Numbered from the stretch's first letter, positions 36,601 to 45,984 are shown. The stretch is DNA of 64,000 nucleotides from Nitrosarchaeum sp. (GCA_025699025.1 JAILWJ010000002.1:310001-374000); one strand, 5' to 3'. Notes: a model not told the origin generated them from the sequence alone. Made by a program: numbers and translations.

Positions 36601-38776
36601 ATTTGGTGTTCCAAGTAATTTCGATGGCAATACTGCCACCACACCAAGGGTTGGAACAGTTGATCGTTCAGTATTCCCAATACACCAATCCGGTATGGAT
36701 TCAACCTCCGGATTGCAATCTGGTGAATTCTTGGACAAAGGCGGACTGATTGTCCACGTTAGAGTAAACGATCCAGACTTTGACATATCCGCAGCAGGTG
36801 AAGATAGCATTGCTGAAAACACATCAGACGGAGTAGGTCCAGTGAAGATCTCTGTTCTCAGAGGCTCTTCAGTAGTCGTACTCGGTTATGCAGGTGGTAA
36901 CGCAACAAAAGCAGGTACTATTGATGTCGGTGACGACAATAGTTCCAAATCTGCTAACATCAGACAATTTGGCCCAATGGTCGAAGTTGCACCCGATGCA
37001 GGAATATTCGAAGCTGACATCACAATCAGATACACAGACGGTCCAGCAAGCACAACTTGCCCAGATACCAAGACAGCTGGTTATACAGCTATTAACGGTA
37101 CAACTGGCCTAAGTAGTGTTACTAGCCGATTTGACACAGCCGCATCATCAGGCAATTACTGTATCTTACAAGGAGATATTCTCCAAGTAGAATACACTGA
37201 TCCAGCCGATGCATCAGGTGACGTCAACACTGTAACTGACTCTGCTACATTTGATCTTAGAAACGGTGTATTGCAATCCGACAAATCAGTTTACATTATT
37301 GGATCCGATATGATCATGACCCTCATTGAGCCAGACTTTGATCTGGACAGTGACCAGGCTGAGACATATTCATTGGACTTGATTGAATGGGACTCTGATG
37401 CTGCCACACTCTCAATGGGTACTAAAGGCGGCGATGCAGGTGCATTTGACCCAGAACCACTAAACTTTAGAGAAACAGGTGACTCTACTGGTATCTTCCA
37501 GATTGTCGTCGAGATTCCTCAAGAGCTAGATGGTGACAAGCTAGAAAGAGGAGAAGAAATTGTCCTCGAGTATACCGACTGGGGTCCATCTGGATCTGAC
37601 TATGTAGGTGATGAAGATGAAGATGTCAACTTGACAATCTACACTTCAAACTTCGGAGCAACTGTAGAGCTTGACCAAAAAGTTTACACTTGGACTGACA
37701 AAGTATACATTACTATCGTCGCACCAGACCACAACTTTGACAGCAACCTAGTTGATGATATAGGCAACACTGATGAGGACCCAATAAAGGTCTCCACCAG
37801 AGGTAAGAGCCTCAACAACTACAAGCTAGTCGAGACTGGCACTGACACTGGCATCTTTACTGGTGAGGTAATTCTTACCGGATTTACACACGATGCAGAC
37901 GGTGACAGCACAACTGGTTCTAGTGGTAACGATGTAACTACACGAGATTCTTCAGGCAGTGGTCCAACTGATGGACTGCTATCTGCAACTGATGATGACG
38001 GACTGACTGTCTCCTTTGAATTCTCAGAGGATGAAACAGTTGTAGGTTCTGCACTAATCAGATGGAATATCGGTGAAGTCCAGTGGCTTGAAGCAAGCTA
38101 TCCAGCTAGCGGTACAGGTGTTGTAAGAGTAATTGATCCAGATATGAACTTGAATCCAGAAGCAGTCGACAACTTCAGCGTCGACGTGTGGTCTGACTCC
38201 GATGCCGGAGGTATTGACCTTACTGTAACTGAGACTAATGAGGCAACCGGAATATTCGAAGGAACAGTGTTCTTCACTGTAACTGACGAATCATCTGGTC
38301 ACAGACTCAGAGTCGCAGAAGGTGACACTGTCACTGCAGAATATGAGGACAATACACTACCTGATCCATACACAACTGCAGACGAACTTGATATCACTGC
38401 CACTTCACTAATCGGAACTATCGTACCTCCACTCGAGCGTGCACCAGCTGCAAACTTGAGAACTGTTGATGCCTTTGGTAACAGTCTAAGCACTGTTAAC
38501 GTAGACCAACAGGTACAGATTACAGCCGACTTAGCAAATGGCCAAGATAGAGAGCAAGCATTTGCATACTTGGTACAGATTCAGGATGGTAACGGTGTTA
38601 CAGTCTCACTGGCATGGATTACCGGTTCACTATCACCAGGTCAATCATTCAGCCCAGCATTGTCATGGATCCCAACACAAGCAGGTAGCTACACAGCAAC
38701 CGCATTTGTCTGGGAATCAGTTGACAATCCAACGGCATTATCACCACCAGTAACCACAACAATTACTGTAAGATAA
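33683..38776 (+). CDS. S-layer protein of thaumarchaeal type
   Basis: A 1697-aa secreted protein that should form the two-dimensional surface lattice. It has a signal peptide (residues 1-36, hydrophobic TLMTIMLAGGMTFAVPG, then AHA before the mature start near ANANLFVSAEN). A long array of Ig-like beta domains follows, with repeated D-x-D/N-rich strands (YKNADTVTITLEDADLNVD, VTETNEATGIFEGTV). The mature protein is very acidic and nearly Lys-poor, as in marine ammonia oxidisers, and has many N-x-S/T sequons. No C-terminal membrane anchor is visible. Codon use is more biased and G+C richer than the neighbours, fitting very high expression. Its length and flanking genes fit my recollection of the Nitrosopumilus S-layer region. 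Confidence 0.92.
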   Translation: MNNELGRKITSLTLMTIMLAGGMTFAVPGVMPAAHAANANLFVSAENSQFDNYMSGPQVIEVVVIDSDINDTDEAKGEPDVTVNGKKLRMVQAVDGNWYGYFADRNMAQIADSTTTKGAAGDGLDFGIFCSATTGDDFLGFSVSETSGVALPIHASAGGKNGTNPATILTDSNANCSSLTIVANGTNNVVRKPKDVNTNSAVAPGQIGFKTNTSSGLNGLWPFVQLYTLNPTGNVVVQYNKGGGVQTTTLTFDTVDNFASTSLDRSVYPQGAQVHVTISDLWLNIDPTDEDSWTFGTFGTFSTNYQVFDENGAAVGDTSKNTDTNALTAALGALMCEDNCVLKLNPDVQGKGDVITLQDNEDSEIEVGPGEATQNPDNWRTAADFLDGKLPITITEQGPNSGVFGTYDESDTSNIVITDDAKRGTSASITYNEDSYTLLVGHSFATIDIQPTDNEWNSGEEIPVVLVDADANKNSRADEDLDLNNPNVTLIPSLQTGDPFTLGEAGLTTAKATFFNNATSQVIVRNGTMVNAGATSNYNNSTMEVQRFSQRALLDTSSTTTEVNGIAFDYRSNAGDLKDTVLAKNVLRGFSLFNLDVRSLNMTGPFDVYLLNKTGTTNIIGANGTLTPTTYAYRLLNDVNAQSLTLLSNSTIDYINSLDDDDKIGLAVIATTGGRPNSEDAVVADFFSFGFTQDGLEADQRIANQIIRLELEETGDNTSTFTGSLEYTMINQLNILDNSTYTGLSTIADDPSFIVIEDLDDEDSPRVNYLDLGADGVSTQIADQAEAPAHSGVVSFNSDSYKNADTVTITLEDADLNVDSDLIDIYTVTDGDVADLKDVVGSDDFDFELSDGSNLGRLLDVTFDDIKWSTPSSGSCLTALNNAGVTDTGLGATGFSLVETGPETGIFIGDFQIPGAWCRSATASSESVTGLDIEVNYVDFRDASGETIEVGDSAGVRANTGSVSLDRTVYPVPFGVPSNFDGNTATTPRVGTVDRSVFPIHQSGMDSTSGLQSGEFLDKGGLIVHVRVNDPDFDISAAGEDSIAENTSDGVGPVKISVLRGSSVVVLGYAGGNATKAGTIDVGDDNSSKSANIRQFGPMVEVAPDAGIFEADITIRYTDGPASTTCPDTKTAGYTAINGTTGLSSVTSRFDTAASSGNYCILQGDILQVEYTDPADASGDVNTVTDSATFDLRNGVLQSDKSVYIIGSDMIMTLIEPDFDLDSDQAETYSLDLIEWDSDAATLSMGTKGGDAGAFDPEPLNFRETGDSTGIFQIVVEIPQELDGDKLERGEEIVLEYTDWGPSGSDYVGDEDEDVNLTIYTSNFGATVELDQKVYTWTDKVYITIVAPDHNFDSNLVDDIGNTDEDPIKVSTRGKSLNNYKLVETGTDTGIFTGEVILTGFTHDADGDSTTGSSGNDVTTRDSSGSGPTDGLLSATDDDGLTVSFEFSEDETVVGSALIRWNIGEVQWLEASYPASGTGVVRVIDPDMNLNPEAVDNFSVDVWSDSDAGGIDLTVTETNEATGIFEGTVFFTVTDESSGHRLRVAEGDTVTAEYEDNTLPDPYTTADELDITATSLIGTIVPPLERAPAANLRTVDAFGNSLSTVNVDQQVQITADLANGQDREQAFAYLVQIQDGNGVTVSLAWITGSLSPGQSFSPALSWIPTQAGSYTATAFVWESVDNPTALSPPVTTTITVR

Positions 38777-38791
38777 CAAAACTAGTTCACA

Positions 38792-38814
38792 TTTTCCCTT
38801 TTTTCCTTTTTTTT
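38792..38814 (+). terminator. Poly-T terminator after the S-layer gene
   Basis: Three closely spaced T tracts (TTTT, TTTTTT, TTTTTTTT) separated by C residues lie 16-38 nt after the S-layer stop. Oligo-T without a hairpin is the usual archaeal intrinsic terminator, and strong tracts suit a very highly transcribed gene. Confidence 0.65.
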
Positions 38815-38883
38815 GAATCTGACCTAACGTAAGTTGTAGATCTCCAGAAGCAATATCTAGGAGAAGATTAGTTGTAAGATAAA

Positions 38884-39846
38884 TTGAAAAATCTATTACT
38901 GATATTTATTATTGTTATTTTGATTCCCATTCCAAACTCCTTTTCTGAAACTCTGATAATTTCATCTAACAGCAAAGTCTACTCTGAGGGCCAGCCGCTG
39001 TTTGTCTATGGCAAGGCACTGCCAGACGAAGACCTCATAATCAGATTGTTTGCACCAGATGAGACGATTGCAAACTTTGAGCAGATTACAACTGATGATG
39101 ACGGCACGTTTGAGTATGTAATAATTACATGGCCTCAAGCATCAACATCGTTTCCGTTTGGAACATACACCATAGAGGCAATAAGCACAGAGCAGGGACT
39201 ATCACAGAGACTGGATGTAAAGTTTACATCCACAAATGAACTGACCGAGGTTCCAGTAGAGCGTCAGATAAACACTCTGGTATTTGCACCAGAGACTGCC
39301 GCAGTAAACCAACCATTTAGGGTATTTGTGCAGACAACAAGTGACGGTTTGCTGATTGGTGATGATCCAAGCAAGCTCTTGCAGACAACACATGTGCATC
39401 TTCCATCCGGAAGAGTACAGACACTTACCAACGCATTTTCCACGTTACACACGGGATTATACTATGTGGATTATACACCATCTGAGGAGGGGACATATGT
39501 CTTTCATGTCGTGGCATTCAGCCAAGGTACAATATCCCATGGTTCTGTTGCAACAACGGTGATGAGCCAAGACATTAGGGGAATATCAAATCAGATACTG
39601 GAGCTAAACTCTATTCTTGATGAGACTGCAAGAGAGCTTGATACACTCAAATCCGAGATTGAGGGGTTTGGCGGAACGCTAAATTCAGCTAGTACAAACA
39701 TTGAGAAAAGCACTAAGTCCATCTCTTCTTCTGTTCTAAACATCGAGGAGGCATCATCTCAGCTAAACTCTCTTTTCTTTCCAATAGTTGCATCAATTGG
39801 AATAATTGTGGCACTGCAGATTGCGATTCTTGCCAGAAGAAGGTAG
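38884..39846 (+). CDS. Secreted, C-terminally membrane-anchored Ig-like/coiled-coil protein; candidate S-layer anchor
   Basis: A 320-aa protein with a signal peptide (residues 1-21, ending PNSFSE), two beta-sandwich domains (about 22-115 and 125-230), a heptad-like helical stretch (about 235-295: ISNQILELNSILDETARELDTLKSEI), a single TM helix (about 297-316: FPIVASIGIIVALQIAILA) and a terminal RRR stop-transfer tail. TTG start at 38884. It lies directly downstream of the S-layer gene. The order of beta domains, stalk and membrane anchor resembles that of SlaB stalk proteins in Sulfolobales, although I see no sequence relationship. No function is proven. Confidence 0.7.
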   Translation: MKNLLLIFIIVILIPIPNSFSETLIISSNSKVYSEGQPLFVYGKALPDEDLIIRLFAPDETIANFEQITTDDDGTFEYVIITWPQASTSFPFGTYTIEAISTEQGLSQRLDVKFTSTNELTEVPVERQINTLVFAPETAAVNQPFRVFVQTTSDGLLIGDDPSKLLQTTHVHLPSGRVQTLTNAFSTLHTGLYYVDYTPSEEGTYVFHVVAFSQGTISHGSVATTVMSQDIRGISNQILELNSILDETARELDTLKSEIEGFGGTLNSASTNIEKSTKSISSSVLNIEEASSQLNSLFFPIVASIGIIVALQIAILARRR

Positions 39847-39865
39847 TGTTAATAGATACAAAACC

Positions 39866-42800
39866 ATGAAAATCATCATAATGCCCAAAGTGGCTATCTT
39901 TTTTTGCGTCATTCTTCTCTCCTCTGCGTTTGCAAATTCGTATGGGTTTACCGGCGATTCTATCGTATTACACCAACAAGATAGACCAAGTTTTGATTCT
40001 GGAATAATTGACGTGGATTCTGACTTTTTCTCTCCAAACACATTCAAGCGATATGTAGTATTTGGAAACTCTGATGGTATAGATCTTGTGAAAAAAAATT
40101 CCATATATGGAATCGAGTCTGATAATGGCTTTTTTCATGTGGCACTACTTGAAGAAAGACAGGCATCAAATCTGGCAGCGCAGGGATACCACGTGATTGA
40201 GGATTTCAAGCTGGACTTTCACTCTGTGTCACAAACAGGTAACATCACAATCTCTGATGCATCAAGGATAGGCCAAATTACGGGCTCTGATGTGGCCAAC
40301 ACAAAGTATAATGTTACGGGAAGTGGAATCAAGATAGCAATAGTTGATACCGGCGTGGATTTCTCAAATCCTGATATTCAGGATTCCCTTGCAAGGGATG
40401 ATATCAACCATCCGATAATGCTTGATCCTGACGGACAGGGACTAGTTCTTACCAATGCGACCTTTTTTGCATTTATCGACGATAATAAGATAATTAGAAA
40501 CTATACCAAGCCGCTCCCTGAAGACATGACATCTTCAGTTTATGTCTCAAAGAAGGGAGTGTTCCTTGATGTGTCACAGGGAGGCAAGGGAACAGACATT
40601 CCAATATACAACTCATTTTTCCCCCAGTTTGGCAGCAGCATAATCTTCAATGGAACTCTGGCAAATGACATGAAGATTGGCGATGACAACCGAAACTATA
40701 TCAAGTCACAAAGTGGAGTTTACCGCCTTGGCGTGATTTACCAGGGAGGACTGGACGGGCCGCTTGCAAGAATTCAGGTGGTGCCAGTACTGTTTGTCGA
40801 CTCTAACGTTTCAGGAGTGTATGATACGATAATTCCAGACATGAGCACGTCTTGGGAGGATTATACAAGATTTGATCTAAAGCCAGGACAGAAGCCAAAA
40901 TATGACTTTGACTTTACAGACGAAAAGCCAATAATTCTGGGCAGCGGAAAAGAGTTTCTCGTATATGACTCCAACAAGGACGGCAAGTCCGATTACAGCG
41001 CCGGAACCATAGGTGCTCAAGTTTTAGATGTATACAATGCAATACAAAACAAGACCTCCAATGTAGATGATGCCATCAGGGCAGTCAACGGTACCCTGTT
41101 GCCTGCACTTGATCCGGACGGGGAGTTTTTTGGAGTGATGACTGATTTCATGGGACATGGAACTGCCAGTGCCGCATCTATAGTATCAAAAGGCAAGCAA
41201 GAATATGACATTTACAACAATACCGAAAAATTCACAATACGAGGAGTGGCACCTGATGCAAAAATAATTCCAGTCAAGGCGTTGTGGTTTGGCGATACCG
41301 TATATGGCTGGCTCTGGGCAGCAGGATTTGAAAATGACGCCCATACGTGGAAATTTACTGGAAATACCAGAGTAGATGTCATCTCTAACAGCTGGGGCGT
41401 CTCAAACTTTCCATCTTTCGAGTCTGCGCCAGGAATGGACGTATTGTCTTTAATCCTAAGTATACTTGCAACTCCCCACTCACTACATGATGACTATCCC
41501 GGAATTACAATAGTGTCAAGTGCCGGAAACTCTGGACACGGCTATGGGACCATTGGCCTGCCAAATGCATCGCCGTTTGGAATTTCAGTCGGAGCAACCA
41601 CAAACAATGTCTTTGTCGGATATGGTCCGTTCAAAGACCAGCCAAGGTTTGGAAATTCGACAACCCACTACAATGATGTAGTTGACTTTTCAAGCCGAGG
41701 TCCGGGAATAATCGGTGACCCCAAGCCAGACATAATGAGCATTGGGGCCCACGGATTTGTCCCATCAAATGTAATCAAGACAGAAAAAAACTCCAAAGCA
41801 GAGTCCTTTTCACTGTTTGGCGGGACAAGCATGGCAGCACCACTTGTATCTGGAAGCATCGCGTTACTAATGGAGGGAATGCAGAATGCCTCGCAGGGCT
41901 ATGATCCGTTTACCATCAAAAACATTCTAATGTCAACTGCAAAGGATTTGCAAAATGATCCGTTCACGCAAGGATCAGGGCTTGCAGATGCATCTGCCGC
42001 ATTGAAATTTGCAAATGCCGAACACGGAACATTTATCATTCACAATGACAACTCTTACAAGAATCTCAAAGAAATACTAGACCCTGCAATTGAATCGATA
42101 AACTCTACAGACATTGGCTTTGCACAGTTCCAGCTTCCATCAAAATCCATGCCCATGACAAACTGGTTTGCAGGACAGCTTGATCCCGGCGAGCGAAGCA
42201 CAACTACATTTACCATTGAAAATCCATCAGACTCTCCAATTGATGTGACAATAAAGCCCGAAGAGATGTCCCTGATCCAAAAAAATACATTCCATGGAAC
42301 TACCACAACGCAGCAGCAAGATCCCATTCTTAACAAGACCGGCGTCTATGTTCCCAACTACATCAAACTCTCTGATGTAAAACCGCACTCTGAAGTCTCT
42401 GATTTCTTTGATGAAAACCCAATACCTGATGTATCATCACTTATGGTACTGAACCTGAACTTTGCATTCTCTGATTTTATGAACAAGACAGTTGACACGT
42501 ATGCAGATGACATGAAGATCTCATCTCTATACCTGTATGACTGGGTCGACAAAAACAACGACACCAAAGTACTAAGTGACGAGCTATCCATGGTAAACAG
42601 GGCAGGATCCTGGGGAACTGTTCAAGAGCTGCGAGTCTCCAATCCCGGTGAAAAGTTTGAAGGGGTTCCGCTTGTTGGAATCTATCCTGTTCCAACCAGA
42701 TACTCGTACTGGATCGGTGACACACAAAAAAATTCCACGTCAATGGACTATGTATTATCTGCAAGTTATTACCAAAAACAAAAATGGCAGTCTGTCTGGC

Positions 42801-43702
42801 CAGACGCTGAAACTGTTACAGTTCCCGCAAAAGATTCTGCCACAGTAAACATAACTCTGATTGCGCCTGTTGATTCCCAAACCGGCGTCTATCAGGGATT
42901 TGTAACCTTTGAAAGCCAGAACCATGTTGCTCGTGCACCTGTGTCTTTTGTTGTAACAAAACAAATTGATCAAAAGGACACACCAATACTAATCTCTGGA
43001 AAGCAAAGCGATGACATACTGTTTGGGAATGGCTACACCAAAGGAGCCTTTGACATGGCAAACAGGTACATGGCAGGCGACTGGAGACAGTATTATTTTG
43101 AAATAAAAGATGACACGATAAACTCTGCAGCTATTGAGATATCCTGGGAAAATAACGACACAAACCTGTCCGTATTTGTAATGGATCCGAAAGGAAAGAT
43201 TGTCCAAACAAACATGCCATCAGGTGTGTTTGGCCACTTTCTTGGGTGGCCCTCCCTTGACTGGCTGGGCAACTCACTGTTTAGCCAAGGCGGAGGATTC
43301 TTCCCAGTCAAAAATAAAGATGAAACCTCGACTGTTATTTTTGTGCCCATAAACCAGACAGGAACCTACTCACTACTGACACATTCCACGCTGTTTTCAG
43401 GAAACCAAACTACAGAGCCAATCAACATTGCAGCAAAGTTTTCCACAATATCTCTTGACTCACTTGAAGAAAATCTTGCATCTGACATCTCGATCATTCC
43501 TGACGAGTCTGAACACCCAGACATGTCAAATGATACTTTATCTGAGCCATTACCTGAACCATCAGAACCTGTACCTAAAATCACAGATAAATCCGCAGAT
43601 GAATCAGCAGACTTTACGGTTGGAATTATTCTGGGAATAATAATCGGAGTTGCGATCGGTGTTACATTTGTCTTTGTCATTCGACAAAAATCTGCCAAAT
43701 AA
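39866..43702 (+). CDS. Large membrane-anchored subtilisin-like serine protease (S8)
   Basis: A 1278-aa protein from the ATG at 39866. This start gives a proper signal peptide (PKVAIFFCVILLSSAFA); an upstream in-frame ATG at 39806 lies inside the previous gene and would bury the signal. The catalytic set is complete: Asp161 (IVDTGVD), His431 (GHGTASAA), oxyanion Asn555 (SAGNSGHG) and Ser655 (GGTSMAAP). About 270 residues separate Asp and His, far more than in subtilisin, leaving room for an inserted (PA-like) domain. Residues about 730-1190 form beta-rich domains. A TM helix near 1250-1271 with basic tail anchors it. It should act on surface or secreted proteins outside the cell. Confidence 0.92.
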   Translation: MKIIIMPKVAIFFCVILLSSAFANSYGFTGDSIVLHQQDRPSFDSGIIDVDSDFFSPNTFKRYVVFGNSDGIDLVKKNSIYGIESDNGFFHVALLEERQASNLAAQGYHVIEDFKLDFHSVSQTGNITISDASRIGQITGSDVANTKYNVTGSGIKIAIVDTGVDFSNPDIQDSLARDDINHPIMLDPDGQGLVLTNATFFAFIDDNKIIRNYTKPLPEDMTSSVYVSKKGVFLDVSQGGKGTDIPIYNSFFPQFGSSIIFNGTLANDMKIGDDNRNYIKSQSGVYRLGVIYQGGLDGPLARIQVVPVLFVDSNVSGVYDTIIPDMSTSWEDYTRFDLKPGQKPKYDFDFTDEKPIILGSGKEFLVYDSNKDGKSDYSAGTIGAQVLDVYNAIQNKTSNVDDAIRAVNGTLLPALDPDGEFFGVMTDFMGHGTASAASIVSKGKQEYDIYNNTEKFTIRGVAPDAKIIPVKALWFGDTVYGWLWAAGFENDAHTWKFTGNTRVDVISNSWGVSNFPSFESAPGMDVLSLILSILATPHSLHDDYPGITIVSSAGNSGHGYGTIGLPNASPFGISVGATTNNVFVGYGPFKDQPRFGNSTTHYNDVVDFSSRGPGIIGDPKPDIMSIGAHGFVPSNVIKTEKNSKAESFSLFGGTSMAAPLVSGSIALLMEGMQNASQGYDPFTIKNILMSTAKDLQNDPFTQGSGLADASAALKFANAEHGTFIIHNDNSYKNLKEILDPAIESINSTDIGFAQFQLPSKSMPMTNWFAGQLDPGERSTTTFTIENPSDSPIDVTIKPEEMSLIQKNTFHGTTTTQQQDPILNKTGVYVPNYIKLSDVKPHSEVSDFFDENPIPDVSSLMVLNLNFAFSDFMNKTVDTYADDMKISSLYLYDWVDKNNDTKVLSDELSMVNRAGSWGTVQELRVSNPGEKFEGVPLVGIYPVPTRYSYWIGDTQKNSTSMDYVLSASYYQKQKWQSVWPDAETVTVPAKDSATVNITLIAPVDSQTGVYQGFVTFESQNHVARAPVSFVVTKQIDQKDTPILISGKQSDDILFGNGYTKGAFDMANRYMAGDWRQYYFEIKDDTINSAAIEISWENNDTNLSVFVMDPKGKIVQTNMPSGVFGHFLGWPSLDWLGNSLFSQGGGFFPVKNKDETSTVIFVPINQTGTYSLLTHSTLFSGNQTTEPINIAAKFSTISLDSLEENLASDISIIPDESEHPDMSNDTLSEPLPEPSEPVPKITDKSADESADFTVGIILGIIIGVAIGVTFVFVIRQKSAK

Positions 43703-43711
43703 CAAACAAGG

Positions 43712-43719
43712 TTTATAAG
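43712..43719 (+). promoter_or_regulatory. TATA-like box of the complex III genes
   Basis: TTTATAAG lies about 29 nt before the ATG of the Rieske gene (43745), giving a leaderless or nearly leaderless transcript that would include the overlapping cytochrome b gene. Confidence 0.65.
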
Positions 43720-43744
43720 CGATTTGGCGAGTACGTCAGCTTGA

Positions 43745-44350
43745 ATGTCAGAACAGGGGACTCAAAAGTCTGGCGGATTATCCAGAAGGGATTTTCTTAA
43801 ATTAATGGGAGCAGCAGGCACCGGTTTAGCATTTGCCCCCTTTGTTCCGTTTGGCAACTTTATGCCAAACCCGTCACAGGCCTCACTTGAAAAGGTCCCA
43901 GTAGTGCTGCCTGACGGCACGCAGGCAAACGTCAAGACTTTTCCAGTTAACCATTCTGAAGTTATTACATATCCAAGTACCGGTGATGCCGCACTGGATA
44001 CGGAGGCATTTAGAAAGTGGCAGTTTATCAGATTGCCCGAAGAGCTTGGCGGTGCAAGCCAGGACGTGTCTGCATTTAGAGCATTTAGCATGGTGTGTCT
44101 GCATCTGTGGTGTCTGTGGAAGTACTGGCCCGAAGAGGGACGAAAGAGAGGCGAGTGCCCCTGTCATGGTAGCATGTATGATCCTTTGACTGGCACTGCA
44201 TTTGTTGGACCTGCATCATTGCAAGCAGCACCATCAAACACTTTACCAAAATTAGATTTTGAAGTTGATGCTGATGGATTTTTATGGATTCTTCCACCCA
44301 CTTGGGGTGTTAACCAAAATGGAGTAATTGGATATGGCCGTTTCGCTTAA
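43745..44350 (+). CDS. Rieske iron-sulfur protein of the cytochrome bc-type complex
   Basis: A 201-aa protein with a twin-arginine signal (LSRRDFLKLMGAAGTG, residues 13-28), so it is exported folded and stays anchored by its N-terminal helix. The [2Fe-2S] boxes are CLHLWC (Cys118, His120, Cys123) and CPCHGS (Cys138, Cys140, His141), including the disulfide pair. It accepts electrons from quinol and passes them on, here most likely to a copper protein instead of cytochrome c. It overlaps the start of the cytochrome b gene by 17 nt. Confidence 0.95.
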   Translation: MSEQGTQKSGGLSRRDFLKLMGAAGTGLAFAPFVPFGNFMPNPSQASLEKVPVVLPDGTQANVKTFPVNHSEVITYPSTGDAALDTEAFRKWQFIRLPEELGGASQDVSAFRAFSMVCLHLWCLWKYWPEEGRKRGECPCHGSMYDPLTGTAFVGPASLQAAPSNTLPKLDFEVDADGFLWILPPTWGVNQNGVIGYGRFA

Positions 44351-45899
44351 GCGACGCACTGGCGCAGTTGCGTTCTTTTACTGGCTGTGGGACGGACTAG
44401 ACAGAACAATCTTTACTGCAATCAAGTTTTCATTTCCAGCACGCTTTGTAAGTCCTTTTGGATTTTTGGGAATGCTGACATTTGTAGTGTTTGTAATTCT
44501 TGGAATCTCCGGTGCACTCTTGATGTTTTATTATCAGCCAATGCTGGACAGAGCTTGGGACAGTGTCCAGTTTATCAACGACGAGGTTCCTTTCGGTTTT
44601 CACATTAGAAATATCCACTACCACGGCTCCAATGCAATGGTTCTGCTTGCAGTATTGCACATGTATTACCAGTACTTTAGTGGCAGATACAAAATCCGAA
44701 ATGAAATCCTGTGGGCAACAGGTGTAATTTTGGGAACAGTAACAATTCTGGAGGCATTTACCGGATATGATATTATATTTAGTGAAAGGGCAGAGCTTGC
44801 AATCAGCATTGCGGCATCGCTTACTACGTCAATTCCTATAGTGGGACCGACAATGCGTGATGCGATGTTTGGCGCAGGGTTTTCGGATTTTGTCCTGAGG
44901 TTTTATGCCCAGCATGTCTTTTTGTTGCCAATAGTAATGCTTGGCCTGATGGCTGTCCACTTTCCAAGGTTTCTTGTCTTTGATGTGCCGATGGTCATGG
45001 CAATTGGCGGTGCTATCCTGATTACCGGCGGTGTATTCCCAATTGACATGGGATTCAAGTTTGAACCCACGGTACCTCCTGGCATCACCGTCCCTGAATG
45101 GTATCTTACTGGAATCTATGCTTTCTTGAGGACTCAGTACGACAAGTTTGTGACAGGTGTATTGTGGCCTGGAATCTTTATCGCAGCAATATTGCTGACT
45201 CCGTTTATCGACAGGTACAAAAAATTCTCCTGGAAGGATCGTCCAATAATTACGGCATTTGGAATCACCGGATTGGCACAGGTCATGGTGACCACATACT
45301 GGGGATTTTACATTCCAGCAGACACGACCATCCCACTGGTGGAGCGTCTGGTAATTGATCCTGTCTTTTTGTACTCGGTAATGATACTGATGTTGCCACT
45401 TGGATTTGGCTTTACATACATGATGATAAAGCTTGCAAAGGAATCTGAAAGAAAGGCAAAACTTGCAAAAGAGAAAGGTCCAAAGAAAGTCGCAACCATT
45501 AATCTATCCCAAAAATGGATCAACTGGGTGCTTGTAGCACTGCTTGCATTCCAAGTATTCTTAAACATCGCAGCGTATAATGCAGCACTTACTGGCATGA
45601 AGAACATCTCGCTGTTCTTCATAGGGTTGATCCTGATTGTATTTGCAGCATTCTTCCACGTGTACAGATATGGAATGAACCAAGCAAAGAATGCACCGCC
45701 TCCACCACCGGTTCCAATCTCTGATGAAAAGCCAAAAGAGATTCCACAATCAATACCAGAGCCAGGCAAACTGCCCGAACCCGGTGCAGATGTCAAGCCA
45801 AAAGAGATTGCACCGCAAATCCAAACCCCACAAGTCAAAGCTGACTCGGGAGGTACAAGCAATCCAAACATTGGCGCATCCGATCTAAACAAACCCTAG
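44334..45899 (+). CDS. Cytochrome b (cytochrome b/b6 family) with C-terminal Pro-rich tail
   Basis: A 521-aa membrane protein. Heme-ligand His pairs are visible as H-x13-H (IHYHGSNAMVLLAVLHMYY) and H-x14-H (AQHVFLLPIVMLGLMAVHF); the second spacing is the b6-type. PEWYLTGIYAFLR carries the PEWY motif of the quinol-oxidation site. About nine TM helices cover both b6 and subunit IV-like parts. Residues about 455-521 form a soluble tail rich in Pro, Glu and Lys (PPPPPVPISDEKPKE) of unknown role. ATG 44334 is chosen because GGAG at 44321-44324 is ideally spaced; a TTG 6 nt upstream is possible. Confidence 0.95.
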   Translation: MAVSLKRRTGAVAFFYWLWDGLDRTIFTAIKFSFPARFVSPFGFLGMLTFVVFVILGISGALLMFYYQPMLDRAWDSVQFINDEVPFGFHIRNIHYHGSNAMVLLAVLHMYYQYFSGRYKIRNEILWATGVILGTVTILEAFTGYDIIFSERAELAISIAASLTTSIPIVGPTMRDAMFGAGFSDFVLRFYAQHVFLLPIVMLGLMAVHFPRFLVFDVPMVMAIGGAILITGGVFPIDMGFKFEPTVPPGITVPEWYLTGIYAFLRTQYDKFVTGVLWPGIFIAAILLTPFIDRYKKFSWKDRPIITAFGITGLAQVMVTTYWGFYIPADTTIPLVERLVIDPVFLYSVMILMLPLGFGFTYMMIKLAKESERKAKLAKEKGPKKVATINLSQKWINWVLVALLAFQVFLNIAAYNAALTGMKNISLFFIGLILIVFAAFFHVYRYGMNQAKNAPPPPPVPISDEKPKEIPQSIPEPGKLPEPGADVKPKEIAPQIQTPQVKADSGGTSNPNIGASDLNKP

Positions 45900-45984
45900 A
45901 ATTTTACATCACGGCACTTGGATTCAAATTTTCATTTATCCTAGTAAAAGATAGATTGCATCAAGTCCAACAACCCAAACAAGC

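Noticed and set aside
39806-39865. Upstream start of the subtilase
   Set aside because: It lies in the previous coding region and would place 20 extra residues in front of the signal peptide.
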